DNA from: Fibrobacter sp.
Lineage (GTDB): Bacteria > Fibrobacterota > Fibrobacteria > Fibrobacterales > Fibrobacteraceae
Length of the DNA stretch: 64,000 bases
Reading direction: 5' to 3'
Assembly: GCA_024398965.1 (NCBI GenBank)
Contig: JAKSIF010000001.1
Location: 62,001-126,000 of the forward strand
The notes beneath the pieces were generated by a model. The model saw nothing but the letters and a program-made list of their open reading frames with translations. It made no database searches and was not told where the DNA came from. The stretch's first letter is position 1; the number at the start of each line of letters is the position of its first letter. Positions 37,132-46,935 of this stretch are shown here, one piece after another. The translations under genes and the position numbers were made by a program.

Positions 37132-37815
37132 TTACATCTCGGTGGTTGCGTCTTGCATCATGAACTGAACGTCGGAGATGCCTTCAATCTTGGAAAGTTC
37201 TTCCAGGATTTCTGCAGCAGGCTTGCTTGCACGAAGACGGACCTGGTAGGCCACATCAACGCGGGCACCGCCATCCACTTCGCGCATGGTAATCAAGATA
37301 TAAGTCTTAAGGCTCTTTCTCAGGACATCTTCAATAGCCTGTCGGGGAGCAGATTCATTGGGAAGAGCAAAACGAAGCATGCCGTCAAAGAAGTGCTTGG
37401 TGCCAAGGCCCGTACGAGAAAGAAGGAATGCAACGATACAGAAGGCGATGGTACCGCCGGCAGCAGCACCCCATGCATAAACACCGCAACCGATACCTGC
37501 GCCCAGGGAGGCGAAGATGAACATGATGTCGCGGGGATCCTTGAAGCTGGTACGGAAACGAACCACGGAAAGTGCGCCCATCATACCGAGGCCACGGCCC
37601 ACGTTATCACCGATGGCAGACATCACCATGGCGGCAACCACAGAACTCAGCACGATACCCTGGACAAAGTTACGGGAATAGGAAAGTCCGAGGAAGGTCT
37701 TCTCGTAGGTCCATGCAATCACAGAGGAAAGGATAAAGGCGAGAATTAAGGTATAAGCCAGCGTAATCAGGGAAGCATTGGCTGTACCAGATTGGACCGC
37801 GAGTAGGTCGAGCAT
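37132..37815 (-). CDS. DUF4956 integral membrane protein
   Basis: A 227-residue protein with four membrane helices in its first 150 residues and a cytoplasmic ferredoxin-like C-terminal domain (about 165-227). The conserved DUF4956 signature GALSVVRFRTSFKDPRDI lies at about 82-99. DUF4956 proteins are commonly encoded beside VTC-domain proteins, as here; their function is not known, and the helix/C-domain plan recalls MgtC. First gene of the five-gene operon, with GGAG six bases before the ATG. Confidence 0.85.
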   Translation of the reverse strand: MLDLLAVQSGTANASLITLAYTLILAFILSSVIAWTYEKTFLGLSYSRNFVQGIVLSSVVAAMVMSAIGDNVGRGLGMMGALSVVRFRTSFKDPRDIMFIFASLGAGIGCGVYAWGAAAGGTIAFCIVAFLLSRTGLGTKHFFDGMLRFALPNESAPRQAIEDVLRKSLKTYILITMREVDGGARVDVAYQVRLRASKPAAEILEELSKIEGISDVQFMMQDATTEM

Positions 37816-37980
37816 AGTGACTCCATTTGGTTTACAAATACAACTTTACACCTACAATTTACTTTAATAACAAACCTAGTTAGGTTGCATTATTGTAAAA
37901 ATAAGGTGCATATGAAACCAATCACATCACAACCACGGGTAATATAAAATATTTTTAACCAATCTACCCGCAAATTTTTG

Positions 37981-39003
37981 TTAACTAAACCGACCTGCCA
38001 CCTGTTTACGGCGGCGTCCCCTCTCGGAAATCAAGGCTTCAAGCAGGAACAACAAGGCGGCAAGGCCAAGGAAAATCTGGTAACGATCCTGGTAATTTTC
38101 CATACGATCGCTCGCCTGTTCCTTCTTTTCCAATGTTGCAATTTCAGTCAAGACCTTCTGCAACTGGAACTCGCCAGGGCTTGCGTAAAAATACAGACCG
38201 CCGGTCACGCTGGCAATTTCTTGAAGGGTTCCGTCTTCAAGGCGGGTCGTGACGATATTCCCTTGCACGTCCTTCTTGTAGGCGACTTCACCATTACGGC
38301 CCGGCACAGGAATAGGCACGCCTTCGCGAGAGCCAATACCGATGGTATAAATACGGATTCCCATTTCGGCCGCTTCCTTGGCGGCGTTCACTGCGGCAGC
38401 CTCAAGTTCTTCGCCATCGCTCATGAGGATCATGACCGCATACTGGGCGGAGTTCCCGCGATACATGGACATTCCCTTACGGATGGCATTTTCAAGGTTG
38501 GTGCCCGGCATGAGCCAGCCCGGAGTAAGTTCCTTCAGCATCATCTGGACAGTGCCGTAATCAAGAGTCAGCGGCACCATGACCTGAGCTTCGCCGGAGA
38601 AAGCGACCAGCCCTACGCGGTCACCGGAAAGAGATTCCAGGAAGGCGGAAATTTCGTGACGGCTGCGGGTAAGACGGTTCGGCTTAACATCCTCGGCCAA
38701 CATGGAAAGGGATATGTCCTGAAGAAGAACGAGGTCCAGCCCCTTACGCTCGATATGTTCCATCTTGCGGCCCCACTGAGGGCGGGCAAGGGCAACAAAC
38801 AAGAAGGCGATGGCCAAAAGCAGTATCAACACCTTAGCCAGTCGACGCCAAGGAGACACCGAGGTTGAAAGCTTTGGCAGCATGGTCAAGGAGACAAAGC
38901 GTGCGGCCAGCTTCTTACGGCGATGAAACGCGTAGACAAAAAGCAGGGCGAAAAGCGGAAGCGTCAGCAGGCCCCACAGAAAACTCGGTTCAGCAAAGCG
39001 CAT
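37981..39003 (-). CDS. batB: BatB-like von Willebrand factor A membrane protein
   Basis: VWA protein of the Bat cluster: two membrane helices at the N terminus (about 7-25 and 57-75), a VWA domain at about 90-290 with the metal-ion site DISLSM and SDGEE, and a C-terminal helix near 312-328. Its ATG overlaps the stop of the upstream BatA gene by one base (TAATG), so the pair is translationally coupled. The ligand of the VWA domain is unknown. Confidence 0.82.
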   Translation of the reverse strand: MRFAEPSFLWGLLTLPLFALLFVYAFHRRKKLAARFVSLTMLPKLSTSVSPWRRLAKVLILLLAIAFLFVALARPQWGRKMEHIERKGLDLVLLQDISLSMLAEDVKPNRLTRSRHEISAFLESLSGDRVGLVAFSGEAQVMVPLTLDYGTVQMMLKELTPGWLMPGTNLENAIRKGMSMYRGNSAQYAVMILMSDGEELEAAAVNAAKEAAEMGIRIYTIGIGSREGVPIPVPGRNGEVAYKKDVQGNIVTTRLEDGTLQEIASVTGGLYFYASPGEFQLQKVLTEIATLEKKEQASDRMENYQDRYQIFLGLAALLFLLEALISERGRRRKQVAGRFS

Positions 39004-40106
39004 TACGGAATCCTCACAAAGCGGGTGTTAGCCAGCAACAGTTCAAGCAAAATCAGCAGAGCACCTGCCAGCAGCCAAGGGTAGAACTTTTCTGCATAGC
39101 GGGCGTAGGCAATGGTTTCGATTTCGGTCTTTTCCAGTTCATCAATCTCGGAATAGATTCGTTCCAGTTCTTCCTTGTTTTCGGCACGATAGAATCGACC
39201 GCCAGTCTTAAGGGCAACGCCCTTCAACACATTTTCGTCAATTCCTTCTTCCGGAGTGATTTCACGTTCACCCCAGCTGATTTCGCCAGTCCAGGGATTC
39301 TGTTGGAAGGATAGAATCTTGCCTTTCTTCTTACCCACACCGATGGTGTAGACCTTGACACCAAGGGACTGAGCCACTTCGGCCGCACGCATAGGCGGAA
39401 CAAGGCTTGCGTTGTCGCGGCCATCCGTCAGCAGCACAACCACCTTGGACTTGGCTTCGGACTTTTGCAAACGTGCAAGGGCATTCATCAAACCATCACC
39501 AATGGCGGTACGGCCAGCAATAACGGAATCCTTAGCCAGGTCATCGCTGGCCGCAAGGATTTCAAGCAGGGAGCCATAATCCAAGGTCAGGGGGCACTGG
39601 GTCATCGCCCTGGAACCAAAGGCGGAAAGACCAATACGGTCGCTATGGCGCTTCTGGATGAACTCGGCAATGACTTCCTGGGCGTAACCCATTCGGCTGT
39701 ATTTCCAGTAGTCACCAGATTTCAGAATGCGTTCTGCATTCATCACACCGAGTTTTGCCTGTTCGGCGCGTGTAAGCATATCCAAGGTACCCATGGAACC
39801 AGAAACGTCCAAGGTCAGCATGATATCCACCCCATCGGTAGAGGTGTATTCCACTTCCATGGCATTCTGGGGGCGGGCTAGGGCGAAAACGAAACAGCAA
39901 AGGGCAGCCAGTCGCAGGGCCGGCACAATATGGCGAAAACGGACTCGGTTACTGGGGGCAGCCTTCTTGGCAATGGAAAGAGCAGGAAACTTAATGGTAC
40001 TTTTACGACGGCGATTACGGTAAATGTAGGAGGCAATCAGAACCGGAACCAAAACCAAAAGCCAAAAGGCCTCCGGATTCTGAAAGTGTATCGATCCAAT
40101 ATCCAT
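39003..40106 (-). CDS. batA: BatA-like von Willebrand factor A membrane protein
   Basis: VWA membrane protein with an N-terminal helix (about 10-27), a second at about 55-72, a VWA domain with the MIDAS motif DVSGSM and TDGRDN, and a C-terminal helix near 345-362. A roughly 40-residue insert (MLTRAEQAKLGVMNAERIL and following) sits between the MIDAS loop and the next helix. I start at the ATG at 40106 with GGAG five bases upstream; an upstream extension to 40145 lacks a ribosome site. MoxR and DUF58 genes, usual neighbours, are absent. Confidence 0.82.
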   Translation of the reverse strand: MDIGSIHFQNPEAFWLLVLVPVLIASYIYRNRRRKSTIKFPALSIAKKAAPSNRVRFRHIVPALRLAALCCFVFALARPQNAMEVEYTSTDGVDIMLTLDVSGSMGTLDMLTRAEQAKLGVMNAERILKSGDYWKYSRMGYAQEVIAEFIQKRHSDRIGLSAFGSRAMTQCPLTLDYGSLLEILAASDDLAKDSVIAGRTAIGDGLMNALARLQKSEAKSKVVVLLTDGRDNASLVPPMRAAEVAQSLGVKVYTIGVGKKKGKILSFQQNPWTGEISWGEREITPEEGIDENVLKGVALKTGGRFYRAENKEELERIYSEIDELEKTEIETIAYARYAEKFYPWLLAGALLILLELLLANTRFVRIP

Positions 40107-40262
40107 AAAATCTCCAAAATAGCACAAAAATCTATCAGTACCCAAAGAATATACAAAAAAGCCAATCCGTCAACCACAACCCCGTTCAAGGGAATTCGGC
40201 CCAGTTTATTATTTTATGGCACATAACTGTAAAATACGGACACGGAATATCGAGGATTTTCA

Positions 40263-41960
40263 ATGAATTCTTGCAAAGACTGGTGGAAAAGAACTATCGC
40301 CTATGAAATCTACCCCAGCAGTTTTCAAGACAGCAACGGAGATGGTTTCGGAGACATCAAGGGCATCATCCGTCGATTGGACCACCTACAGTCCCTAAGT
40401 GTTGGAGCCCTGTGGCTTACTCCGGTATACGCCTCCCCCATGGTCGACAACGGCTATGACGTTTCCGACTTTTACAAGATCAATCCCCTTTACGGCACCA
40501 TGGACGACATGGACAACCTTATTGCCGAAGCTGCCAAGCGAAATATTAGAATCGTAATGGACCTGGTATTCAACCACACTTCGGATCAATGCCAATGGTT
40601 CCTGGAATCCAGAAAGAGCCAAAACAATCCTAAGAGCGACTGGTATATATGGCGTGACGCCATCGAAGGCGCAAGTGGACGAGAAGTCCCTAACAACTGG
40701 CGAGGAATCTTTGGCAGTTCCGTATGGGAATGGTGCAAAGAACGTGAGCAATACTACATGCACACCTTCGCCACACAGCAGCCGGATTTGAACTGGGAAA
40801 ACCCGGAAGTCCGTAAGGCTCTTTACGACATTGCAAATTTCTGGATAAATAAAGGAGTTGGCGGTTTTAGGATCGACGCCATTCCCTACATCAAGAAACC
40901 GGCGGACTTCAAGAGCGGAAAGCCCGACGCAAGCGACGGGATGGTGAGCGTCCATACCATGACAGTCAACACCTCGGGAATACTTGATTTCCTGCAGGAG
41001 TTCAAGGTCAATGTCACCGAGGGAAAGGACGTCTTTACCGTAGCCGAAGCAAACGGCGTTGGGCCAGAAGATCTCAAGTTCTGGGTCGGAGAAAAAGGCG
41101 TTTTCGACATGTTATTTGAATTCGGTCACCTTCATGATGTTGAACTCTGGTGCAAGCCCTCCCCTTATGGCATCAGCGATTTCAAGCGCGCCCTCATCGC
41201 AAGCCAGCGAGCTATAGCAAACAACGGATGGTATCCAGCATTCTTCGAGAATCACGACAAGCCCCGTTGCGTCCATAACTTTTTCAGCCCCGCAGTAGCA
41301 GAAAATCCAGAAACAAACAAGCTGGCAGCCAAGGCAATGGCAGCACTTCTCTTTACCCTGAGAGGAACGCCCTTCATCTATCAAGGCCAGGAAATCGGCA
41401 TGACCAACGTCAAGTGGAATTCCATAGACAAATACGACGAAGTCAATTCCAAGGCCCAGTACAAATTCGCCATTGCCGAAGGACACACTCCCGAGGAAGC
41501 TATGGGTTTCGTCAACCGTTTCAGTCGCGACAATTCCCGCACGCCAATGCAGTGGGATTCCAGCAATAATGCCGGGTTTACCGCAGGCAAGCCATGGATT
41601 CACCTCAACGAAAACTACACACAGATAAACGTAGCGGCAGAAGAAAACGCCCCAGACTCCACCTTAAACTGGTTCCGCAATCTGATCAAGTTCCGCAGCA
41701 ACAGTACCGACCTGCTTGAAGGAGCCTTCGAAGCTATTCTAGAAGGCCATAAACAGCTCATGGCCTATCGTAGAGGCCACAACATTACAGTCGTTATAAA
41801 CCTGTCAGAAGAACCGGTTGTTTTAAGCGACAAAGAGCTTGCCGAACTAGGCGAAAAAAATATTTTAGTTTCCAATTATGACGGCTTTTCAAATTCGGAA
41901 AACCGTCAAAAGATGTGTAAAAGTCAGATAAGACCACTGGAAGCTTTAATCCTAAATTAG
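40263..41960 (+). CDS. GH13 alpha-glucosidase / oligo-1,6-glucosidase
   Basis: Cytoplasmic glycoside hydrolase family 13 enzyme (no signal peptide), close in pattern to oligo-1,6-glucosidases and alpha-glucosidases. The N terminus reads WWKRTIAYEIYPSSFQDSNG. The four GH13 regions are intact: DLVFNHTS, nucleophile Asp in GGFRIDAI, acid Glu in VAEANG, and the stabilising Asp in ENHDKPR. The C-terminal beta domain begins at about 475. GAGGA lies seven bases upstream of ATG. It probably hydrolyses malto- or isomalto-oligosaccharides from glycogen or starch; exact specificity cannot be told. Confidence 0.9.
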   Translation: MNSCKDWWKRTIAYEIYPSSFQDSNGDGFGDIKGIIRRLDHLQSLSVGALWLTPVYASPMVDNGYDVSDFYKINPLYGTMDDMDNLIAEAAKRNIRIVMDLVFNHTSDQCQWFLESRKSQNNPKSDWYIWRDAIEGASGREVPNNWRGIFGSSVWEWCKEREQYYMHTFATQQPDLNWENPEVRKALYDIANFWINKGVGGFRIDAIPYIKKPADFKSGKPDASDGMVSVHTMTVNTSGILDFLQEFKVNVTEGKDVFTVAEANGVGPEDLKFWVGEKGVFDMLFEFGHLHDVELWCKPSPYGISDFKRALIASQRAIANNGWYPAFFENHDKPRCVHNFFSPAVAENPETNKLAAKAMAALLFTLRGTPFIYQGQEIGMTNVKWNSIDKYDEVNSKAQYKFAIAEGHTPEEAMGFVNRFSRDNSRTPMQWDSSNNAGFTAGKPWIHLNENYTQINVAAEENAPDSTLNWFRNLIKFRSNSTDLLEGAFEAILEGHKQLMAYRRGHNITVVINLSEEPVVLSDKELAELGEKNILVSNYDGFSNSENRQKMCKSQIRPLEALILN

Positions 41961-41983
41961 CGATTCCATTGCAATTTCGCTAA
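41957..41983 (+). terminator. Weak terminator-like hairpin after GH13
   Basis: TTAGCGA/TCGCTAA can form a 7-bp stem overlapping the stop codon, but the T tract is short. Confidence 0.35.
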
Positions 41984-42129
41984 TTTCACCAAAGACTTCT
42001 TACAAAAATACTTTTTACACACCTTTACACGTCTTTGCTTTTTGAAACACCCAAAAACTTGTGTTTAGACCAAGATTTCTTTAAATTATGCCTGAGGTGA
42101 TTTTTGGGTAAACAAAAAAGGACGTTAAC

Positions 42130-44277
42130 ATGAAAAAAATGTACTTAAAGGCTATTGCATTGGGCTCCCTTGCAGCCTTGGCAGCATGCAGCGACAGTAG
42201 CAGCGCCCCCTCCGTTCCAAGCGTTAGCGAGAACGAATTCCCAGAACAGGTTATTTGCACCGACGGAAGCATTGTAAGCGACATTGCGGAATGCGCAATC
42301 GTCAGCAACGGCGTTGTACAGGAAGAGACACAGATTATGTATTCATGCGTAGACGGCACACTGGTTCCAAGCGAATCTCTTTGCCAAAACGGCGTCGCAG
42401 ACTCAACCGTAACAACAACCTATATTTGCGAAAACGGTCAAAAGGTTTTGGATTCTAGCGAATGTCCGACGACAATCACCTGCACAGACGGGACCGTGGT
42501 GAATGACGCCAGCGAATGCGTACAGGAAATCATCAAGCCTGCTAGCAGCAGCTCTCAAGTCCCGGAATCTTCTACAGGAAGCGTTGACCAGGAAAACCCC
42601 GCCACTCAAGAAACGCCGATCGATCCTGAAAATCCAATCATTTCCGACAATCCCGAAACTGCGGTTTCCAGCAGTTCCATTGGGGAATCCTCCAGCAGTT
42701 ATGAATCGGCATCCAACGGGAACACGCCCGCCATCGCCTACACCGCTGCAGGCGCCAGCGTTCAAAACGACAACGGATGCGTCACCATTAACGGAGGCGA
42801 GGTTGTCATTTCCTGCGCCGGCGATTACGATTTCAGCGGAAGTTACTCCGGCGCAGACGCACAGATTCGAGTCTACTCCCCCAAGGCTGATTCCGGCGTC
42901 TACCTGAATCTCCGCGGCCTAACGCTGGAGAATACGGCAGACGCTCCCATCTACGTTCAGATGGCAAGCAAGACCTTCGTTGTAGCCAAGAAGGAAACCG
43001 TCAACACCTTAAGCGATGGCAAGACCCGTACAAAGTCTTTTACCTACAACAACAGCAATGGCGTTCAGAAGACAGACACCACCGCAGCAGCCATCTATTC
43101 CAAGGACGACCTGACAATCAAGGGCGAAGGTTCCCTCACCGTTAACGGAAACTTCAACAACGGCATTCAAAGCAGCAACGACCTGCGTTTCCGTGGCGAA
43201 ACCATTTTGAATGTTAGCGCGGTCAACAACGGCATCAAGGGCAAGGGAACCGTCGATATTGAAAAAGGCATTATCACCATCGCAGCAACAAACGGCGATG
43301 GCATCAAGAGTGACGAATGCACTATCAATGGTAGCGATACCACCATTACCGAAGGCAAGGGCATCGTAAACATCAAGGGTGGTACCATCAAGATTACCAA
43401 AGCTGGTGACGACGGCATTCAAGCTTTCAACTACGTGATGATTTCCGACAGTGTCAGCATTCCTTCCATCACCATCAATTCCACCGGAAAGGGCCTGGTT
43501 TCTGAAAACCGGGTCTACGTGAACGGCGGCGAAATCAATGTAACCTCCGGCGATGACGGCGTCCACAGCAATCTAAACGTCTACTTCAACGGCGGAAAGA
43601 CAACCATCAGCGCCAAGGGTAACGACGGCGTTCATGCAGATTCCACCCTGTACATCAATGACGGAACTATCCATGTGAAGGAATCCTACGAAGGGCTTGA
43701 AGCATGGTACATCAAGGCAAACGGCGGCATCACCGATGTCTATGCAACCGACGACGGTTGGAATGCAGCTGGCGGCAATGACGCATCCGGCAACAACACC
43801 CAGACTGGCGGCAACAACTGGGGCGGCCGTCCCGGCGGATTCGGCGGCGGTTTCGGAGGCATGGGAAGTTCCAGCGGCTTCCTCACTGTAACCGGTGGCG
43901 TTCATTATGTCAAGACTGGTTCCGGCGACACCGACGGCATGGACAGCAACGGCGAACTCACCATCAGCGGAGGCGTTGTGGTGGTGGAATGCCAGATTAG
44001 CGGCGGTATGGGCGGATCCTTTGATTCCGACGGAACCGCAACCATCACTAGCAAGACCCTCCTAGGCTTTAGCGGCCGTCAGAAATCCGAGGCAGGAACT
44101 AACTACACCTTGAGCTTTAACACCAACAGCTACTACGGCAATTCCAACATTGCCTTCAAGCCCACGTTCTCGGGCAGCTACGCCCAGGGCACAAGCCAGG
44201 TGTCTACCGTAAGTAACGTCAACAGCTATGCAAAGAGCGTTACCCTGCCCAGTGGCAACACTATCTACTACAACTAA
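42130..44277 (+). CDS. Cthe_2159-type carbohydrate-binding lipoprotein
   Basis: Exported lipoprotein (lipobox LAALAAC, Cys near residue 20). Residues 40-140 hold four short Cys repeats of the form Y/I-x-C-x-D/N-G-x-x-V/L (ICTDGSIVSDIAEC, YSCVDGTLVPSESLC, YICENGQKVLDSSEC, ITCTDGTVVNDASEC). A Ser/Pro linker follows at 140-200. The rest is a parallel beta-helix of the Cthe_2159 (DUF4353) family, seen as repeated short rungs such as NGIKGKGTVDIEKGIITI and DGIKSDECTI. A glycine-rich loop lies near 560-580. The family founder binds acidic plant polysaccharides with calcium, which suggests pectin binding here. Confidence 0.8.
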   Translation: MKKMYLKAIALGSLAALAACSDSSSAPSVPSVSENEFPEQVICTDGSIVSDIAECAIVSNGVVQEETQIMYSCVDGTLVPSESLCQNGVADSTVTTTYICENGQKVLDSSECPTTITCTDGTVVNDASECVQEIIKPASSSSQVPESSTGSVDQENPATQETPIDPENPIISDNPETAVSSSSIGESSSSYESASNGNTPAIAYTAAGASVQNDNGCVTINGGEVVISCAGDYDFSGSYSGADAQIRVYSPKADSGVYLNLRGLTLENTADAPIYVQMASKTFVVAKKETVNTLSDGKTRTKSFTYNNSNGVQKTDTTAAAIYSKDDLTIKGEGSLTVNGNFNNGIQSSNDLRFRGETILNVSAVNNGIKGKGTVDIEKGIITIAATNGDGIKSDECTINGSDTTITEGKGIVNIKGGTIKITKAGDDGIQAFNYVMISDSVSIPSITINSTGKGLVSENRVYVNGGEINVTSGDDGVHSNLNVYFNGGKTTISAKGNDGVHADSTLYINDGTIHVKESYEGLEAWYIKANGGITDVYATDDGWNAAGGNDASGNNTQTGGNNWGGRPGGFGGGFGGMGSSSGFLTVTGGVHYVKTGSGDTDGMDSNGELTISGGVVVVECQISGGMGGSFDSDGTATITSKTLLGFSGRQKSEAGTNYTLSFNTNSYYGNSNIAFKPTFSGSYAQGTSQVSTVSNVNSYAKSVTLPSGNTIYYN

Positions 44278-44297
44278 GTTTCCAAATCCACACAACC

Positions 44298-44331
44298 AAA
44301 AAATGGTCGCGAGCAATCGCGGCCATTTTTT
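44298..44331. terminator. Bidirectional intrinsic terminator
   Basis: AAAAATGGTCGCGA pairs with TCGCGGCCATTTTT across a GCAA loop, between convergent genes. A and T tracts flank it on both sides. Confidence 0.85.
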
Positions 44332-44344
44332 AATTCAAAAAGAA

Positions 44345-45175
44345 TTACGACCTAAAGAATTGTAGAATTCGATCCTTATAATCCTTGGCCTCGTCAAATA
44401 CGGCGTGGCCATAACCCTCGTAGGTATAGAATTCACAAGGGGTTCTTGCAGCCTTCAGTTTTTCAGCAATCTTTACGCTGGCTTCGTAACCCACTACATA
44501 ATCAGCACCTGCTCCTAGAACAAGCGTCGGGCACTTTATCTGGTCCAACTTATCGTAGGTATCAATTCCTGCACAGGCTTCTGCAGTAATGGCAAAACGC
44601 AAAACCTCTTCCGACGTCAAGTTCTTATACATCATCAAGAGAGCTCGACGATACCGCTGAACAAAAGCCTCCGAAAACGCGTTGTCGATAAAATCTGCAA
44701 CAAGTTCATCGGCCTTGCCATCACGGGCAAGGCAAGCCCAGTTCCCGATAACCTCCAGCTGAAGGGGTTCCGCCTTGGAGGAACTGGATGCAAGGACCAG
44801 ATGGTCAATCAATTCCGGATGTTCTATGGCAATATGCTGTGCAATCATGCCACCCTGGGATGTACCCAGCATATCTACATGCTCAAGGCCAAGAGCCTTC
44901 ATAGCCGCAGCAGTATCCCTAGCCATGTCTGCAACAGAATACGGGTCAGGGATATTCTTGCGACGGTCAAAAAGATAAACCGTATAATTTTCCTTAAAAG
45001 CCCTGTAAGCCGTTTCTACAGAAGAAGCCGAGGCCATAGTGCTTCGAAGACTTAATCCAGGAATAATCACAAAAATCTTGGAGCCATTGCCAAAACGAGC
45101 GTACTCCATTTCCTGCAATTCGCCATTGGAACAGGAATCCCCGAAAAAAACGGACTGTACTAAAGAATCCGACAT
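44345..45175 (-). CDS. Alpha/beta hydrolase
   Basis: Cytoplasmic alpha/beta hydrolase-fold protein of 276 residues. The nucleophile elbow GTSQGG lies near residue 109, the acid is in LVLGAGADYVV, and the catalytic His is in YEGYGHAVFDE. The oxyanion region is VIIPGLSL. The substrate is not predictable. It follows the FIST-GGDEF gene on the same strand, 8 bp after its stop, so they may be one operon. Confidence 0.82.
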   Translation of the reverse strand: MSDSLVQSVFFGDSCSNGELQEMEYARFGNGSKIFVIIPGLSLRSTMASASSVETAYRAFKENYTVYLFDRRKNIPDPYSVADMARDTAAAMKALGLEHVDMLGTSQGGMIAQHIAIEHPELIDHLVLASSSSKAEPLQLEVIGNWACLARDGKADELVADFIDNAFSEAFVQRYRRALLMMYKNLTSEEVLRFAITAEACAGIDTYDKLDQIKCPTLVLGAGADYVVGYEASVKIAEKLKAARTPCEFYTYEGYGHAVFDEAKDYKDRILQFFRS

Positions 45176-45183
45176 AAAGCCCT

Positions 45184-46935
45184 CTAAAGAACAACAACCT
45201 TGTTCTTGCCTGTACGCTTAGCTTGGTACAAGGCATCATCAACTCGAACGCAGATAGAATCGCTAGAGTCTCCCTTGTGCAGTTCAGTGGCGCCAAGGCT
45301 GATTGTCTTCTTTCCAACGGCAGGGAAATCGACCTGAGCAAAGCCAGTACGTACAGCTTCGGCAAACTCTACGGCTTCCTTGATTCCCATGTCAGGAAGC
45401 ATTATCATAAACTCTTCACCGCCCCAGCGGCCGGCATCTGCGTCGGGAGCCGTCTCAAAGGTGGCCATCTGGATCTGCTTAGACAGACCCATAATCACGT
45501 TGTCGCCTTCCTTATGGCCAAAGGTATCGTTAACCGACTTGAAGTTGTCGATATCGATCATCACAAGAGACATTTTCTCGTTGGGATATTCTGCAAATCT
45601 TTCTGCAATACGCCTCTGGATTTCACCACGATTGTACAACCCGGTCAAGGCATCCGTTATGGAATTCTTGGTCATCTTGTTGTACATTTCCATCAATTCC
45701 GCAGACGAAACGTTGGTAAAGTTTGCAAGGCGGCTAATCACAGACACTCGGCCAGCCCGGTAGCCATCGTTCACAACCGCAGTCTTGATCCTGGCCGGAT
45801 CCACTTCTCCTTCACGCATTGCCGCAACGACTATCGTCGCATTATGGAAATACAGAGCTCCTCTTGAGCGAAGAAATTCTCCCGTCGCCACAAAACCGAA
45901 TGTAGGAGCCAAGGTATTGAAAGGAAGCGTTTCCTTGCTTACCTCCTGCTCACCCCAGAAAGTCTTTCGGGCAAGGCTGGAGCTCATTAGAATTACATCC
46001 GGGCAGAACTTGGACAAGCGAATCGAGCCTGCCTTTACACTTTCCATAATGGACTGGGGATCACCGTAGGCAATTCTCGTCGACGAACCGTTTTCCACAT
46101 TGGAAGACAAAAGAAGTGCACCTTCCTCGGAACAAGCCAGCGGAGACCGGAGCAGATTTTCTCCGTTGTCATGGCAGAACAACGGGAATTCCAGGGTGTT
46201 GTTGTAAAAATAATAGTCGTTCTGGATATTCAGGTACTTGGAGTACGCTTCGAAAGCGGGGCGGCCATCCAGTTCCCACAAAACATTATCCATGGCTTTC
46301 GTCACCGTAAACGTTTTGCCCAGAGGTTTCCAACCAGAAATCTTTGTCGTTTCCACATGCAGATCATCACCGCCAAAAAGGACAAACACGACAGACTCAT
46401 CCGAGTAACCGCACAGGTTGGAAAAGACAAAAGCCGGAGTCTCTTCGCCAGCTTGTCCAGCCACGCCACCAAAAACCTGGACATCCTTCCTAAGGGTTTC
46501 AAATCCAGCGCAGAAATTGGTAAAACAGGTAATCTTTGATGCCAAAAGTACACCCACAGCGCTAACCCAGGGGCGCTTTTCAACCTCACGAACCAGGTCC
46601 TCTGCAACAGGCTTTGCAGACTCCTCGTTCATCACATACTGGAGTACCTCAAGATGAGTGGATTCCTGTTCAAATACGGTGCAGGCAATAGTTATGGCCC
46701 CGCCCGAAAAAGATCCGTTTACAATACCGCCGTTACAGGACCCTCCAACGCAAATCGCATCGGGGAAACATTTAACAACAGCATTGCAAATGGAGTTCAG
46801 TAGTTCAAAGTCATTCTGTTCCGAGAAAATCTGGAACAACAACTTCAAAGGTCGGTTCCCTCGGAACTGATCAATATTTCGAAGTCTTGACCCCAACTGC
46901 TTGGGATTTTCATATGTGAACTGAACTTGTTTCAC
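45184..46935 (-). CDS. FIST sensor domain - GGDEF diguanylate cyclase
   Basis: Signalling protein of about 580 residues. The N-terminal FIST domain (about 10-200) carries AICVGGSCNGGIVNG, and the FIST_C domain (about 210-370) follows. A short helix leads to a GGDEF domain (about 410-580): NSITDALTGLYNRGEI, the substrate region DIDNFKSVNDTFGHKEGD, and the active-site motif GGEEF, so cyclic-di-GMP synthesis is expected. FIST domains are thought to sense small molecules such as amino acids. There are no membrane segments. The start is uncertain: I use the GTG at 46935, just before the domain begins; the frame is open to 47004. Confidence 0.83.
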   Translation of the reverse strand: MKQVQFTYENPKQLGSRLRNIDQFRGNRPLKLLFQIFSEQNDFELLNSICNAVVKCFPDAICVGGSCNGGIVNGSFSGGAITIACTVFEQESTHLEVLQYVMNEESAKPVAEDLVREVEKRPWVSAVGVLLASKITCFTNFCAGFETLRKDVQVFGGVAGQAGEETPAFVFSNLCGYSDESVVFVLFGGDDLHVETTKISGWKPLGKTFTVTKAMDNVLWELDGRPAFEAYSKYLNIQNDYYFYNNTLEFPLFCHDNGENLLRSPLACSEEGALLLSSNVENGSSTRIAYGDPQSIMESVKAGSIRLSKFCPDVILMSSSLARKTFWGEQEVSKETLPFNTLAPTFGFVATGEFLRSRGALYFHNATIVVAAMREGEVDPARIKTAVVNDGYRAGRVSVISRLANFTNVSSAELMEMYNKMTKNSITDALTGLYNRGEIQRRIAERFAEYPNEKMSLVMIDIDNFKSVNDTFGHKEGDNVIMGLSKQIQMATFETAPDADAGRWGGEEFMIMLPDMGIKEAVEFAEAVRTGFAQVDFPAVGKKTISLGATELHKGDSSDSICVRVDDALYQAKRTGKNKVVVL

